Shown in pieces: positions 1-6,923 of a stretch of 10,686 nt of DNA. The position numbers were made by a program, and so were the translations under genes. This DNA is from an uncultured Eubacteriales bacterium (GTDB lineage: Bacteria; Bacillota; Clostridia; Lachnospirales; Lachnospiraceae), in assembly GCA_949286775.1 (NCBI GenBank), contig CASEDW010000171.1:1-10686 (forward strand), written 5' to 3'. The notes under the pieces were generated by a model. It was not told the DNA's origin, did no database searches, and saw nothing but the letters and a program-made list of their open reading frames with translations. Each line of letters begins with the position of its first letter. The first letter of the stretch is position 1.

Positions 1-402
1 ACTGTCTGTTTTGCCGAGATCGTTCACCGAATAAATATTTTTGACGTGCGATTTAAAAAACTTATTTGACAAGCCGCATATGCGTTCGATCAGATCCTTG
101 GAATGCTTCGCGTTTATATGCTTGCTTCCGAGTATGCCGTCTATTATCAAATGGAGTTCCGAATCCTCGAATTCACGGTACGCTAGATAGCTTCCGCCTC
201 TGCCGGATCCGATATCTATGCCCGCTTCTTTAAGCAGCGAAATATTGCGCCCTATCGCCTTGCGTTCGATCACGATCCCGTATTCTTTTTCAAGACGAGA
301 CGCTATTTCTTCCTGAGTGAGCGGGTGCTCCTGATCGCTGTATTCCTTTAATATCTGCAATATTCTTATCAATGCAAGCTTTTTCGGCTCAAGACTATCC
401 AT
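1..402 (-). CDS. WYL-family transcriptional regulator, N-terminal part (runs off left edge)
   Basis: The first 134 codons of a gene reading leftward are present; the C-terminus lies outside the window. Residues about 8-75 form a winged helix-turn-helix of the DeoR-like kind (LTQEEIASRLEKEYGI, then a recognition region around RKAIGRNISLLKEAGIDI and a Gly-rich wing GSGRGGSY). The following stretch (ELHLIIDGILGSKHINAKHS) matches the linker region that precedes the ligand-sensing WYL domain in this family. The WYL domain itself is not in view, so the family call rests on the N-terminal half. The ATG at 402 is preceded by GGAGG with a short spacer, which fixes the start. WYL proteins usually sense small ligands or nucleic acids and often regulate neighbouring genes. 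The target here is unknown; it reads in the same direction as the upstream redox operon but is separated from it by 242 bp. Confidence 0.8.
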   Translation of the reverse strand, partial: MDSLEPKKLALIRILQILKEYSDQEHPLTQEEIASRLEKEYGIVIERKAIGRNISLLKEAGIDIGSGRGGSYLAYREFEDSELHLIIDGILGSKHINAKHSKDLIERICGLSNKFFKSHVKNIYSVNDLGKTDS

Positions 403-644
403 ATTGTCCTCCAAAAAGATATTACCTGTACATTATGATATATTCCATATACCAATGCACTCATATGATATCTTTGTAAAAATGCATTTTTTCTTAATGA
501 CATTACTGCCATTATTATTTTATTATATTTTAAATATAGATATAAGAGTGTACCAAAAACGTCGCTTTATTCATTTTATCTTAATTCGGCACTTTAGGCA
601 TATTGCAGACTCCTGCTTTCTAAAACTTATCTGATATTATCCTA
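403..644. other. AT-rich intergenic gap between WYL regulator and EFR1 gene
   Basis: This 242-bp gap holds no credible gene. It carries a 17-bp near-palindrome at 437-453 (G, TATAT, three-base centre, ATATA, C) and a 14-bp perfect palindrome AAAAATGCATTTTT at 478-491, both upstream of the minus-strand WYL regulator. They could be operator sites, but the AT-richness makes chance dyads likely. No convincing -35/-10 pair for the regulator could be assigned. A four-base-pair stem at 605-616 (GCAG/CTGC) near the end of the EFR1 gene has no U-tract on the minus strand, so I do not call it a terminator. Confidence 0.5.
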
Positions 645-1406
645 TCACACCAACAACTCCGGATCTTTTCTGTCCGAGCATACTTTTTTCAGCATATTTC
701 TGACGCCTTCGAGCATTGCGTCATCCACTTTTCGCGCCGAATGCTGGCAAATCTTAACACAGCGCATACAGGAAATGCACTTACTGCCATCGACCACTTT
801 AGGATCATTTGCAGATATGGCCTGTACCGGGCATCTCTCCGCGCACAGTCCGCACTTAACACATTCTTCTGTAGGATGAGGCACCATGCCGGATCCGCCG
901 CGCTCCTTATAAGGTCTGTTCCCCGGAATTTCCGGTTCAGAGCTGTTTCCTGATTCTATCTTTTTCCTTATTTTATCAGCGAATTCGCGAAGTTTCGCAA
1001 TGTCATCTCCGTCAGGACGTCCTTCGGCAAATTCATGGGCTATCGAGTGTTCTGCTATTGCTGCAACAGCCGCAATAACGCAAAATCCAGCCTTTTTTAC
1101 CGCATCCTGCAATTCTACAAGCGTATCTTCATAAGCCCTGTTTCCGTAAACGCACACCAAAACTGCCTTTGCGCCATTTCCACAGATTTCTGAAATTCTT
1201 TCTGCTGCCACAGCCGGCACACGTCCGCCATATGACGGAACCGCGATTACTGCTGCATCTTCTTTACCAACAGAAATATCGGAAAATCTCGTTTTACTAT
1301 CCGTCAGATCAACAAATTCTCTTTCGTCAGCCCAAGCGCTGCCCAGCGCTTCCGCCGCTTTCTTTGTCCCTCCTGTCGGGCTGAAACATATCTCATAGAT
1401 CTTCAT
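645..1406 (-). CDS. EFR1-type flavodoxin-ferredoxin fusion protein
   Basis: This 253-aa cytoplasmic electron carrier has two parts. Residues 1-150 are a flavodoxin-like FMN domain with the phosphate-binding loop FSPTGGTKKAA at residues 8-18. Residues 180-222 are a two-cluster bacterial ferredoxin: Cys182, 185, 188 and 192 followed by Pro, then Cys210, 213, 216 and 220. This matches the family annotated as EFR1 family ferrodoxins, common in anaerobic Clostridia, and suggests transfer between low-potential 4Fe-4S clusters and FMN; partners are not known from sequence. An ATG two codons upstream (1412) is only 2 nt from the GGAGG, whereas the ATG at 1406 has 8 nt, so I chose 1406. It is the last gene of the probable five-gene helD operon, 17 nt after the ferredoxin-nitroreductase gene, which suggests the two redox proteins act together. 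Confidence 0.85.
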   Translation of the reverse strand: MKIYEICFSPTGGTKKAAEALGSAWADEREFVDLTDSKTRFSDISVGKEDAAVIAVPSYGGRVPAVAAERISEICGNGAKAVLVCVYGNRAYEDTLVELQDAVKKAGFCVIAAVAAIAEHSIAHEFAEGRPDGDDIAKLREFADKIRKKIESGNSSEPEIPGNRPYKERGGSGMVPHPTEECVKCGLCAERCPVQAISANDPKVVDGSKCISCMRCVKICQHSARKVDDAMLEGVRNMLKKVCSDRKDPELLV

Positions 1407-1423
1407 ATGCATTTCCTCCGATT

Positions 1424-2239
1424 TTATAATCTCGTCAGCTTTCTGTCTTTTCGCTGAGCCGTTCTCTTAAATTTTACGTCAGAATGCCCGATAGCAAGGG
1501 TACAAGCAATCTCATATCCTTTACGTATCTTCAGATATTCTTTGATACGTTTGTCATAAGAAGCGATCTTAACAAATCCCACATATACACAGCCGAGCCC
1601 GAGAGCGTTTATCATAAGCTCCGCGTAAGCTGCGGCTATAGCTCCGTCTACATCGCTTTTTGCCGATATAACAAGGACTGACGGCGCTTTGAAAAACAGT
1701 CTGTCTGTTCCGTTTTCTTTATATTCGGTCAGCATTCTGTTCCAATGGGACTGATACGTTTTAATAACATTTTTCGTGTTTTCCGGAACTTCATCAGGTA
1801 GATTGCCCGGAAGATCATTAAGCGCTTCCATTGCATACAAAGTAAAGTCCGAAAGCTTATCTTCTATCAATGTCAGTTCGACTTTTTGAGTGTTTCTTCC
1901 TGTCGGAGCATATTTTATCGCTTCCAGTATTTTTTCCATCTGTTCATCTGTTACTTTTTCATCAGTAAAATTTCTTATCGAACGCCTCTGCTTCATTGCA
2001 GACAACAATTTTTCAGGATCAAGCAAACGCTCCGAATTTTTTATTTCTTCATACGGCGCATTTTCATATCCCTCGATCAAAACAGCGCCTGTCGGACATA
2101 CGGCAAAACAATGACCGCATCCCATGCAATATGTTTCGTTCATCTCGGCTTTTCCATCGACGATACTTATAAGCCTCATCGTGCATTCTCTCACGCATGC
2201 CCCGCAGCCTATGCATTTTTCTCTGTCTATTTTAATCAT
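1424..2239 (-). CDS. Nitroreductase family protein with N-terminal two-cluster ferredoxin domain
   Basis: This 271-aa protein (numbered from the ATG at 2239) begins with a 2x[4Fe-4S] ferredoxin domain: Cys9, 12, 15 and 19, then Cys38, 41, 44 and 48 followed by Pro. An FMN nitroreductase fold follows from about residue 80, with the FMN-binding signatures RRSIRNF (85-91) and APTGRNTQ (111-118). Family members reduce nitro, quinone or other electron-poor substrates; in this fusion the clusters probably supply electrons in place of NAD(P)H. The real substrate is unknown. A TTG start at 2248 would add three residues but sits only 2 nt from the weak AAAGG box, so the ATG is preferred, though its spacing of about 11 nt is long. 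The gene follows the histidine phosphatase by 17 nt and precedes the EFR1 protein by 17 nt. Confidence 0.88.
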   Translation of the reverse strand: MIKIDREKCIGCGACVRECTMRLISIVDGKAEMNETYCMGCGHCFAVCPTGAVLIEGYENAPYEEIKNSERLLDPEKLLSAMKQRRSIRNFTDEKVTDEQMEKILEAIKYAPTGRNTQKVELTLIEDKLSDFTLYAMEALNDLPGNLPDEVPENTKNVIKTYQSHWNRMLTEYKENGTDRLFFKAPSVLVISAKSDVDGAIAAAYAELMINALGLGCVYVGFVKIASYDKRIKEYLKIRKGYEIACTLAIGHSDVKFKRTAQRKDRKLTRL

Positions 2240-2256
2240 ATACTGCAAAACCTTTC

Positions 2257-2793
2257 TTAAAAATTGTATCTAACAATCTCACAGTTTTTTACGCCCCACG
2301 CGGCATACTCTTCATTTGTCATATCGCGAAAATATGATTCCACAACCCTCGCGATTCCGTTGTGCGCCACAAGAATATACGTTTTATCTTTATCTTTTTT
2401 CAGTTCGTCAAGCAGATTATATATTCTCTGGGCAAGACGAAGCGTTGATTCTCCTCCGTCATGACTGCTGGCAAAAAATTCCTTTGCTTTCTTAAATTCT
2501 TCGCTGTCGCGGGGCGTTGATTCCCACTTTCCAAAGTTCTGTTCTTTAAGCCTTGGTTCCATACGTGCGGGAATTTTTGTGATTTCAGAAATATGTTTTG
2601 CGGTGTCGGCAGCGCGTATCAGCGGAGAATATAGAATTTCATCGGCTTTAATGCCCTCTTCAACTATTTTCTTTCCTGTTTCGATCGCCTGTTTGTGTCC
2701 AAGTTCCGTGAGCTCAATATCAGTTGCTCCGCAGATCTTGTTTTCAACATTCCAAACTGTTTCTCCGTGTCTTATAAAATATAATTTTCCCAA
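2257..2793 (-). CDS. Histidine phosphatase family protein (phosphoglycerate mutase-like)
   Basis: This 178-aa cytoplasmic protein belongs to the branch-1 histidine phosphatase superfamily. The catalytic RHGE motif is at residues 8-11, with His9 the expected phospho-acceptor. YSPLIRAADTA supplies the second phosphate-binding Arg60, RLKEQNFGKWE carries the likely acid Glu84, and VAHNG holds the second catalytic His144, so all the core residues are present. It is shorter than true glycolytic phosphoglycerate mutases (about 230-250 aa), and so is more likely a small-molecule phosphatase of the CobC/broad-specificity type; no cobamide genes are nearby to support CobC. The start is a TTG at 2793 with AGGGGTGAT just upstream; no in-frame ATG fits before the catalytic motif. 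It sits 26 nt after the AEC permease in the helD operon. Its role there is unknown. Confidence 0.88.
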   Translation of the reverse strand: MGKLYFIRHGETVWNVENKICGATDIELTELGHKQAIETGKKIVEEGIKADEILYSPLIRAADTAKHISEITKIPARMEPRLKEQNFGKWESTPRDSEEFKKAKEFFASSHDGGESTLRLAQRIYNLLDELKKDKDKTYILVAHNGIARVVESYFRDMTNEEYAAWGVKNCEIVRYNF

Positions 2794-2819
2794 TACTTAT
2801 CACCCCTAAAACGTGAATC

Positions 2820-3761
2820 TCAGATATATCCCATCGTTCTTAAAATAAACAGCCACATTGTAAGTGTAAACGCACTGAACATTGTGGTGAGCATTACAGT
2901 GCTTGCCGACAATACGCCTTCATGTCCCATGTTTTTCGCCATGACATAACATGTGACTGTCGAGCTTGAACCGAGCATTACAAGGATAGCCACCAGCTCC
3001 TCGTTCTTGAATCCCAGCGCGACTGCAATCGGTATAAATATCGCGCAGAATCCGACAAGTTTAAAAATCGCGGCTGCAACAGCCGGTTTTACTTTAGCGA
3101 AGGCTTTGTGAATATCAAAGCTTGCTCCCATCGCGATAAGTCCCAGCGGTGAAGCCACCTGTCCAAGCATTGAGGTGCTCTTTGTCAGCATTTCCGGAGT
3201 CGGTATTTTAAGCAGCGACCATAAAAGCCCTATAACTATGCCTAAAATGATCGGATTTTTCGCCACTCCTATAAGCGTCCTCTTTACAAGCTGTTTTGTA
3301 TCTTCTTTTTCTCCCGGCTTGAAAGCGCACAGCACAACTACCGCCATTACATTGTATAACGGCACCGAGCCTATGATCATCATCGGTGCCATTCCGCTCG
3401 TTCCGTAAATATTTGTTATAAACGCAATGCCGAGTATGGCTGCGCTGCTCCTGTACGAAACCTGTATGTATTCTCCACGGATGCTTTTGTCAAAAAACAG
3501 CGAAACGACAAAGGATATCGCGATGCTTATGACAGTCACGCAGAAGCAGAACAGCACAAACCCACCGTTCCAGCTTTCCGAAAAATCCACCGTCGCAAGA
3601 TCGTGAAAAAGCATCACCGGAAGAGCAACTTTAAATACAAATGAATTCATCTTAGAGGCGAAAGAATCATCTATCAGATTTATCTTCTTAAAAAATACGC
3701 CTAAAAGCATCATTACAAATATTGGTACTGTAGCGTTGAGACTGAACATTAATTCACTCAT
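2820..3761 (-). CDS. AEC (auxin efflux carrier) family permease
   Basis: This 313-aa inner-membrane protein has about ten hydrophobic segments in the two-times-five pattern of the AEC family (near residues 12-30, 41-55, 67-90, 106-120, 125-146, 168-186, 200-215, 228-250, 255-275 and 283-306). Family landmarks include the Arg-containing RSSAAILGIAFITN after segment 3, KNPIILGIVIGLLW opening the second half, SPLGLIAMGASF, and the SSSTVTCYVMAKNMG turn in the penultimate segment. Bacterial relatives include malate or other organic-anion transporters; direction and substrate cannot be read here. The ATG at 3761 has GGAGATG about nine bases upstream. The same GGAGATGA leader occurs before helD, 16 nt upstream in the same transcription unit. 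In this operon it may import or export an organic acid handled by the redox enzymes, but that is inference. Confidence 0.88.
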   Translation of the reverse strand: MSELMFSLNATVPIFVMMLLGVFFKKINLIDDSFASKMNSFVFKVALPVMLFHDLATVDFSESWNGGFVLFCFCVTVISIAISFVVSLFFDKSIRGEYIQVSYRSSAAILGIAFITNIYGTSGMAPMMIIGSVPLYNVMAVVVLCAFKPGEKEDTKQLVKRTLIGVAKNPIILGIVIGLLWSLLKIPTPEMLTKSTSMLGQVASPLGLIAMGASFDIHKAFAKVKPAVAAAIFKLVGFCAIFIPIAVALGFKNEELVAILVMLGSSSTVTCYVMAKNMGHEGVLSASTVMLTTMFSAFTLTMWLFILRTMGYI

Positions 3762-3777
3762 TTATACTCATCTCCAA

Positions 3778-5841
3778 TCACTTATAAACAGTCAGCTCGT
3801 GAAGCGCCCTTGTAGCGCAGATATACTGATATTTTTTATAAATATTCAGTTTTTCATCCGCCTCTTTTACAAATACCTGGTCAAATTCAAGGCCTTTCGC
3901 GTAATAAAACGGAGCTACTGTAAGACCTTTTTTAAACGAAGTCGAATTCTCGTCAATAACGGAACATTCTATATTGTTAAGCTTGAATTTCTCGCATATC
4001 TCTCGCGCTTCCTGCATTGTCAGCGTTAAAACCGCCGCCGTTTCATATCCTTCAGTATCTCTATTCTCATCTTCGAGATTAAGCCGTGAGATCACGTCTT
4101 TGACAAGATCATCTTTATTCTGAAGACGTATTTCATCAACTTCGCGTCCTTCTCTTTCGAAATATTCAATACCGTCCTCATGGAAAATGGCGTCGGCATA
4201 TTTCGCGATCTGCGACGTATTTCTGTAACTCTTTTCAAGTTTTAAGGTTCTCGTTCCGTTTCCGAGCATTTTAGGAAGGAATTTCAGCACGTCCCTGTTT
4301 TCTTCTTCCATTGTCTGCGCCTTGTCGCCAAGAATTGTCTTCGGGCATTTGAAAAGATCCAGCAGTATGCTGTACTGCAAATACGTATAATCCTGCATTT
4401 CGTCTATTACAAGATGCCTTACATTTCTGTGATCATTCGCCTTAATCAGCCTGTATTTTAAATAGAGCATCGGGTAAAGATCTTCATATCCGATAAATCT
4501 TTTGTCTTTTTCCACATCAGGCAGCGTCTCGTATCCGTATTCTTCAAGGAAAATATTGTATAAATTATAAATATCCTCTGTCGATAAAAGCTCTCCGAAT
4601 TTTTCTCTTATCTCTTTTTCATCCTCATCCTCGAGTTTATTTCCAAGTGTTTTATACTCGTCAATAAATCTTTCGCAGATGTATTCTATCCTTGTAAATA
4701 TCGGCGTATCGGCAAACTTTTCATAAAACAGTTCCTGTATCTCATCGGCTGTCATTATAAATTTCCTGAATTTAATATCTTTAAAATCGATCAGCCAATC
4801 TTCCATTTCAAGAACAAATCCCTCAAGCTCATTTATATAATCTTCCGACTGCTTATAATAATATAAATCGTTTGTTTTCTCATATAAACTCATGTCGTCT
4901 GATTTCATGCCGTTCTTTTCAAGTTCTATCATTCTTTCAAGGAACTGATATCTGTCTTCGCAGTCGTCTATATAATCGCTGAGTTCAAAATAAGCGAATA
5001 CATCAAGAGTCATCTCGCGGATTCTCTCTTCGCCGAGTTCCGGCAAAATATGAGCTATATAATCAGAAAATACGCCGTTCGGGGACAAAATAAGCACATT
5101 CGAGGACTTTAATCTATCCCTGTCATGGTATAAAAGATAAGCGATCCTGTGAAGAGCGATTGATGTCTTGCCGCTGCCGGCGCATCCCTGGATTATAAGG
5201 TACTTATCTGTTCTGTTTCTTATAATGCTGTTCTGCTCTTTCTGAATCGTTCTGATAATATTTTTAAGTTTGACGTCGCCGTTTTTGCTCAGTTCTTCTC
5301 TCAGAATTTCATCATCTATATTGAAATCATTTTCGATCTCATATATCATTTTTCCGTTTTTGATCTTGTACTGAACTTTTTTGCAGATCTCACCCGTGAG
5401 AATACCTGCCGGTGCTTCATACTGAGCTTTTCCTTTATCATAATCATAATAAAGACTGCTGACGGGCGCTCTCCAGTCATATATAAGAGGTATCTGTCCT
5501 TTTCGTTCGGAAAAATTGCTTATTCCTATATAAAATCTTTCCGCTTCATCTTCATCTTCGTAAATAAAATCAAGACTTCCGAAAAACGGTGAATCCATCA
5601 TTTTCTTCAGTCTTCCAAGCATCTTTATATTTTCATCATTAGTTTCAACAGAAAGCTGCAATGCAAGCATGTTATCGTAATTTTCATATCCATACTCGTC
5701 CATCTCGGTATAGTTTTCCCAGTAATAATCATTCATCCTGTCTATATCGGCTTTCAGATAATCGATGTCCTGTTTTATCTCATCATATCTTGTATTCAGC
5801 TTTTCCTTGATAAATTCAAGATATTTTTTTCCGTCGCTCAT
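3778..5841 (-). CDS. helD: HelD-like superfamily 1 ATPase (RNA polymerase recycling factor)
   Basis: This 687-aa UvrD/Rep-like ATPase has the features of HelD, which in Firmicutes binds RNA polymerase and removes stalled or inactive complexes from DNA. Residues 1-80 are acidic and helical, consistent with the N-terminal coiled-coil that enters the secondary channel. The HelD-type signature YDWRAPVSSLYYD lies at 121-133. Helicase motifs follow: Walker A GCAGSGKT (219-226), Walker B VIDEMQDY (478-485), GDKAQT (505-510), SYRNT (538-542), AKGLEFDQV (648-656) and YICATRALHEL (673-683). It is somewhat shorter than B. subtilis HelD (about 774 aa). Upstream TTG and ATG codons at 5853 and 5847 are in frame, but GGAG sits 6 nt before the ATG at 5841, so that start is chosen. 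It leads the probable five-gene operon; why HelD heads a redox/transport operon is unclear. Confidence 0.87.
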   Translation of the reverse strand: MSDGKKYLEFIKEKLNTRYDEIKQDIDYLKADIDRMNDYYWENYTEMDEYGYENYDNMLALQLSVETNDENIKMLGRLKKMMDSPFFGSLDFIYEDEDEAERFYIGISNFSERKGQIPLIYDWRAPVSSLYYDYDKGKAQYEAPAGILTGEICKKVQYKIKNGKMIYEIENDFNIDDEILREELSKNGDVKLKNIIRTIQKEQNSIIRNRTDKYLIIQGCAGSGKTSIALHRIAYLLYHDRDRLKSSNVLILSPNGVFSDYIAHILPELGEERIREMTLDVFAYFELSDYIDDCEDRYQFLERMIELEKNGMKSDDMSLYEKTNDLYYYKQSEDYINELEGFVLEMEDWLIDFKDIKFRKFIMTADEIQELFYEKFADTPIFTRIEYICERFIDEYKTLGNKLEDEDEKEIREKFGELLSTEDIYNLYNIFLEEYGYETLPDVEKDKRFIGYEDLYPMLYLKYRLIKANDHRNVRHLVIDEMQDYTYLQYSILLDLFKCPKTILGDKAQTMEEENRDVLKFLPKMLGNGTRTLKLEKSYRNTSQIAKYADAIFHEDGIEYFEREGREVDEIRLQNKDDLVKDVISRLNLEDENRDTEGYETAAVLTLTMQEAREICEKFKLNNIECSVIDENSTSFKKGLTVAPFYYAKGLEFDQVFVKEADEKLNIYKKYQYICATRALHELTVYK

Positions 5842-5883
5842 GTTCATCTCCAATTAGTTTTTATTTCTTAAGCAATGTTAAAT

Positions 5884-5912
5884 ATAATATCATAAATCAC
5901 TTCATATTTCAC
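5884..5912 (-). promoter_or_regulatory. Probable sigma-A promoter of the helD operon
   Basis: On the minus strand a -35 box GTGAAA (5912-5907, 4 of 6 to consensus) is separated by 17 nt from a -10 box TATTAT (5889-5884, 5 of 6). It lies about 43 bp upstream of the helD ATG, inside the 96-bp gap between araC-like and helD. No terminator was found after the AraC-type gene, so readthrough is also possible. This is a by-eye match and AT-rich gaps produce false ones. Confidence 0.45.
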
Positions 5913-5937
5913 GTTTCAGATATATTAAAATGCATGG

Positions 5938-6756
5938 TTAAAATACACTGTTTCTGTACTCCTTCGGCGTCATTTTCTCGCTTCTTTTAAAAACGCGCGT
6001 AAAATAAGACGCGTCGTCAAATCCTACAAGGGACGCTATTTCCGAAACCGGTTTTTCTGTTTTTATTAGATAGTATTTTGCCTTGTCTATCCTTAAATTT
6101 GTAAGATAACTTATGGGAGTAACTCCGCAGTGTTCCTTAAATCTCTTTATGAATTGAGAAGAGCCCAGGAAGCATCTGTCGGCAAGCTCGGACATGTATA
6201 TCTCTTCCGCATAGTGTTCCTGCATATAGGAGATCGCTGGCTCAAGTGCCGTATTTTGACTTTTAGCAATCATCAGTTCTCCGTACATATTGTAAAGCAG
6301 GCAGCTTATTCTGATCTCGCTTTCATAAGACCATCCCTTTTTGGCGAGCGAATATACTTGCTCCCACAGGGCGAGAATTTCAGAATTATACGGCATGATA
6401 TGCCCTCTGTCTTTTATCTGATGGATGTAGAGCTGCTTCGCAAGAGTTCCTGTCAGAGTGATGTAGCAAAACTGAAAATTATCCGATGCGTTATTTACCT
6501 CATAGCCCTTTGAAGTGCTCACAACAAACGCGCTTCCCCTTGTAAGATTGTATTTTTTGTCATCATATTCTACATTGCATGATCCGTTAAGACAAAAAAC
6601 AAAGACTATAAAACGCTCATCCGGTTTACATATATAGTGAAACGCTCTATCAGCCGAAAACGACGCCATCCGATACAGCGTTATACCGGCTGCGTCCGCG
6701 TCATACATGCTTGTCCAAAAAGCGATCCGAAGCAGTTTTCCATTCATATCTTTCAT
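5938..6756 (-). CDS. AraC-family transcriptional regulator
   Basis: This 272-aa regulator has an N-terminal cupin-like sensor (about residues 25-110, including FIVFVFCLNGSCNVEYDDKK and the turn LTRGSAFVVS) and a C-terminal AraC DNA-binding domain with two helix-turn-helices. HTH1 covers about 187-208 (YMSELADRCFLGSSQFIKRF) and HTH2 about 236-258 (VSEIASLVGFDDASYFTRVF), followed by the family-typical MTPKEYR. Numbering starts at the ATG at 6756, which has an AGGAGG eight bases upstream; a longer in-frame reading from 6792 lacks such a site and would run across it. It is divergent from the flavoprotein/ferredoxin/hydrolase operon, with 167 bp between start codons. By family precedent it probably activates that operon in response to the pathway substrate, and may control its own promoter. 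The ligand is unknown. Confidence 0.9.
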   Translation of the reverse strand: MKDMNGKLLRIAFWTSMYDADAAGITLYRMASFSADRAFHYICKPDERFIVFVFCLNGSCNVEYDDKKYNLTRGSAFVVSTSKGYEVNNASDNFQFCYITLTGTLAKQLYIHQIKDRGHIMPYNSEILALWEQVYSLAKKGWSYESEIRISCLLYNMYGELMIAKSQNTALEPAISYMQEHYAEEIYMSELADRCFLGSSQFIKRFKEHCGVTPISYLTNLRIDKAKYYLIKTEKPVSEIASLVGFDDASYFTRVFKRSEKMTPKEYRNSVF

Positions 6757-6816
6757 CCTGCAATCCTCCTGAATGTGCAATGAGCCAATCATAAAAAAAT
6801 CCTATTTTCTCCCAAA

Positions 6817-6857
6817 ATTATATCAGGAATCCGATTTATTGGATAGTAGAATATAAT
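6817..6857. promoter_or_regulatory. Symmetric divergent promoter region with central dyad
   Basis: A perfect TATAAT on the plus strand (6852-6857) serves the catabolic operon and a perfect TATAAT on the minus strand (6822-6817) serves the AraC gene. Midway between them is the dyad ATCC(6829-6832)-N8-GGAT(6841-6844), which falls where both -35 boxes should be. Neither promoter has a TTGACA-like -35 at 16-18 nt, which is typical of activator-dependent promoters. The dyad is a plausible regulator site shared by both, although four-base arms are short. Confidence 0.5.
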
Positions 6858-6858
6858 G

Positions 6859-6899
6859 AGACCAGGGTTAAAAGTCTAAGACCACATGAGTCTGCTCAT
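6859..6899 (+). promoter_or_regulatory. Stacked short repeats in the operon leader
   Basis: Just downstream of the predicted plus-strand -10 box are two AGACCA direct repeats (6859-6864 and 6879-6884) set 20 bp apart, about two helical turns. They are interleaved with AGTCT at 6873-6877 and 6889-6893, so that GTCTaAGAC (6874-6882) is palindromic. ATGAG-TCTG-CTCAT (6886-6899) can form a small hairpin about 12 nt before the ribosome binding site. They could be regulator half-sites or a leader structure; function is not shown. Confidence 0.35.
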
Positions 6900-6923
6900 A
6901 AAATAATCGGAAGGAGAATCATT

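Noticed and set aside
605..616. Short GCAG/CTGC stem as a terminator for the EFR1 gene
   Set aside because: The stem is only four base pairs and is not followed by a U-rich tract on the minus strand.
404..634. Plus-strand 76-codon open frame in the left intergenic gap
   Set aside because: It starts with TTG, has no ribosome binding site, and its content is what AT-rich noncoding DNA gives (runs of Phe, Ile, Tyr). It also crosses the regulator's likely upstream control region.
1886..2260. Plus-strand 124-codon frame antisense to the nitroreductase
   Set aside because: It lies entirely opposite a clearly real gene with intact cofactor motifs, and its Cys/His/Phe-rich translation resembles no family.
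2257..2793. Glycolytic phosphoglycerate mutase or cobalamin phosphatase CobC
   Set aside because: It is too short for the glycolytic enzyme and no cobamide genes are nearby; only the superfamily call is supported.
3778..5841. A DNA-repair helicase of the UvrD/PcrA type or a defence-system helicase
   Set aside because: The DWRAP segment and N-terminal helical region point to HelD, and no nuclease, methylase or other defence gene is adjacent.
6130..6513. Plus-strand 127-codon frame antisense to the AraC regulator
   Set aside because: It is an antisense shadow of a well-supported gene, with no ribosome binding site or recognisable domain.
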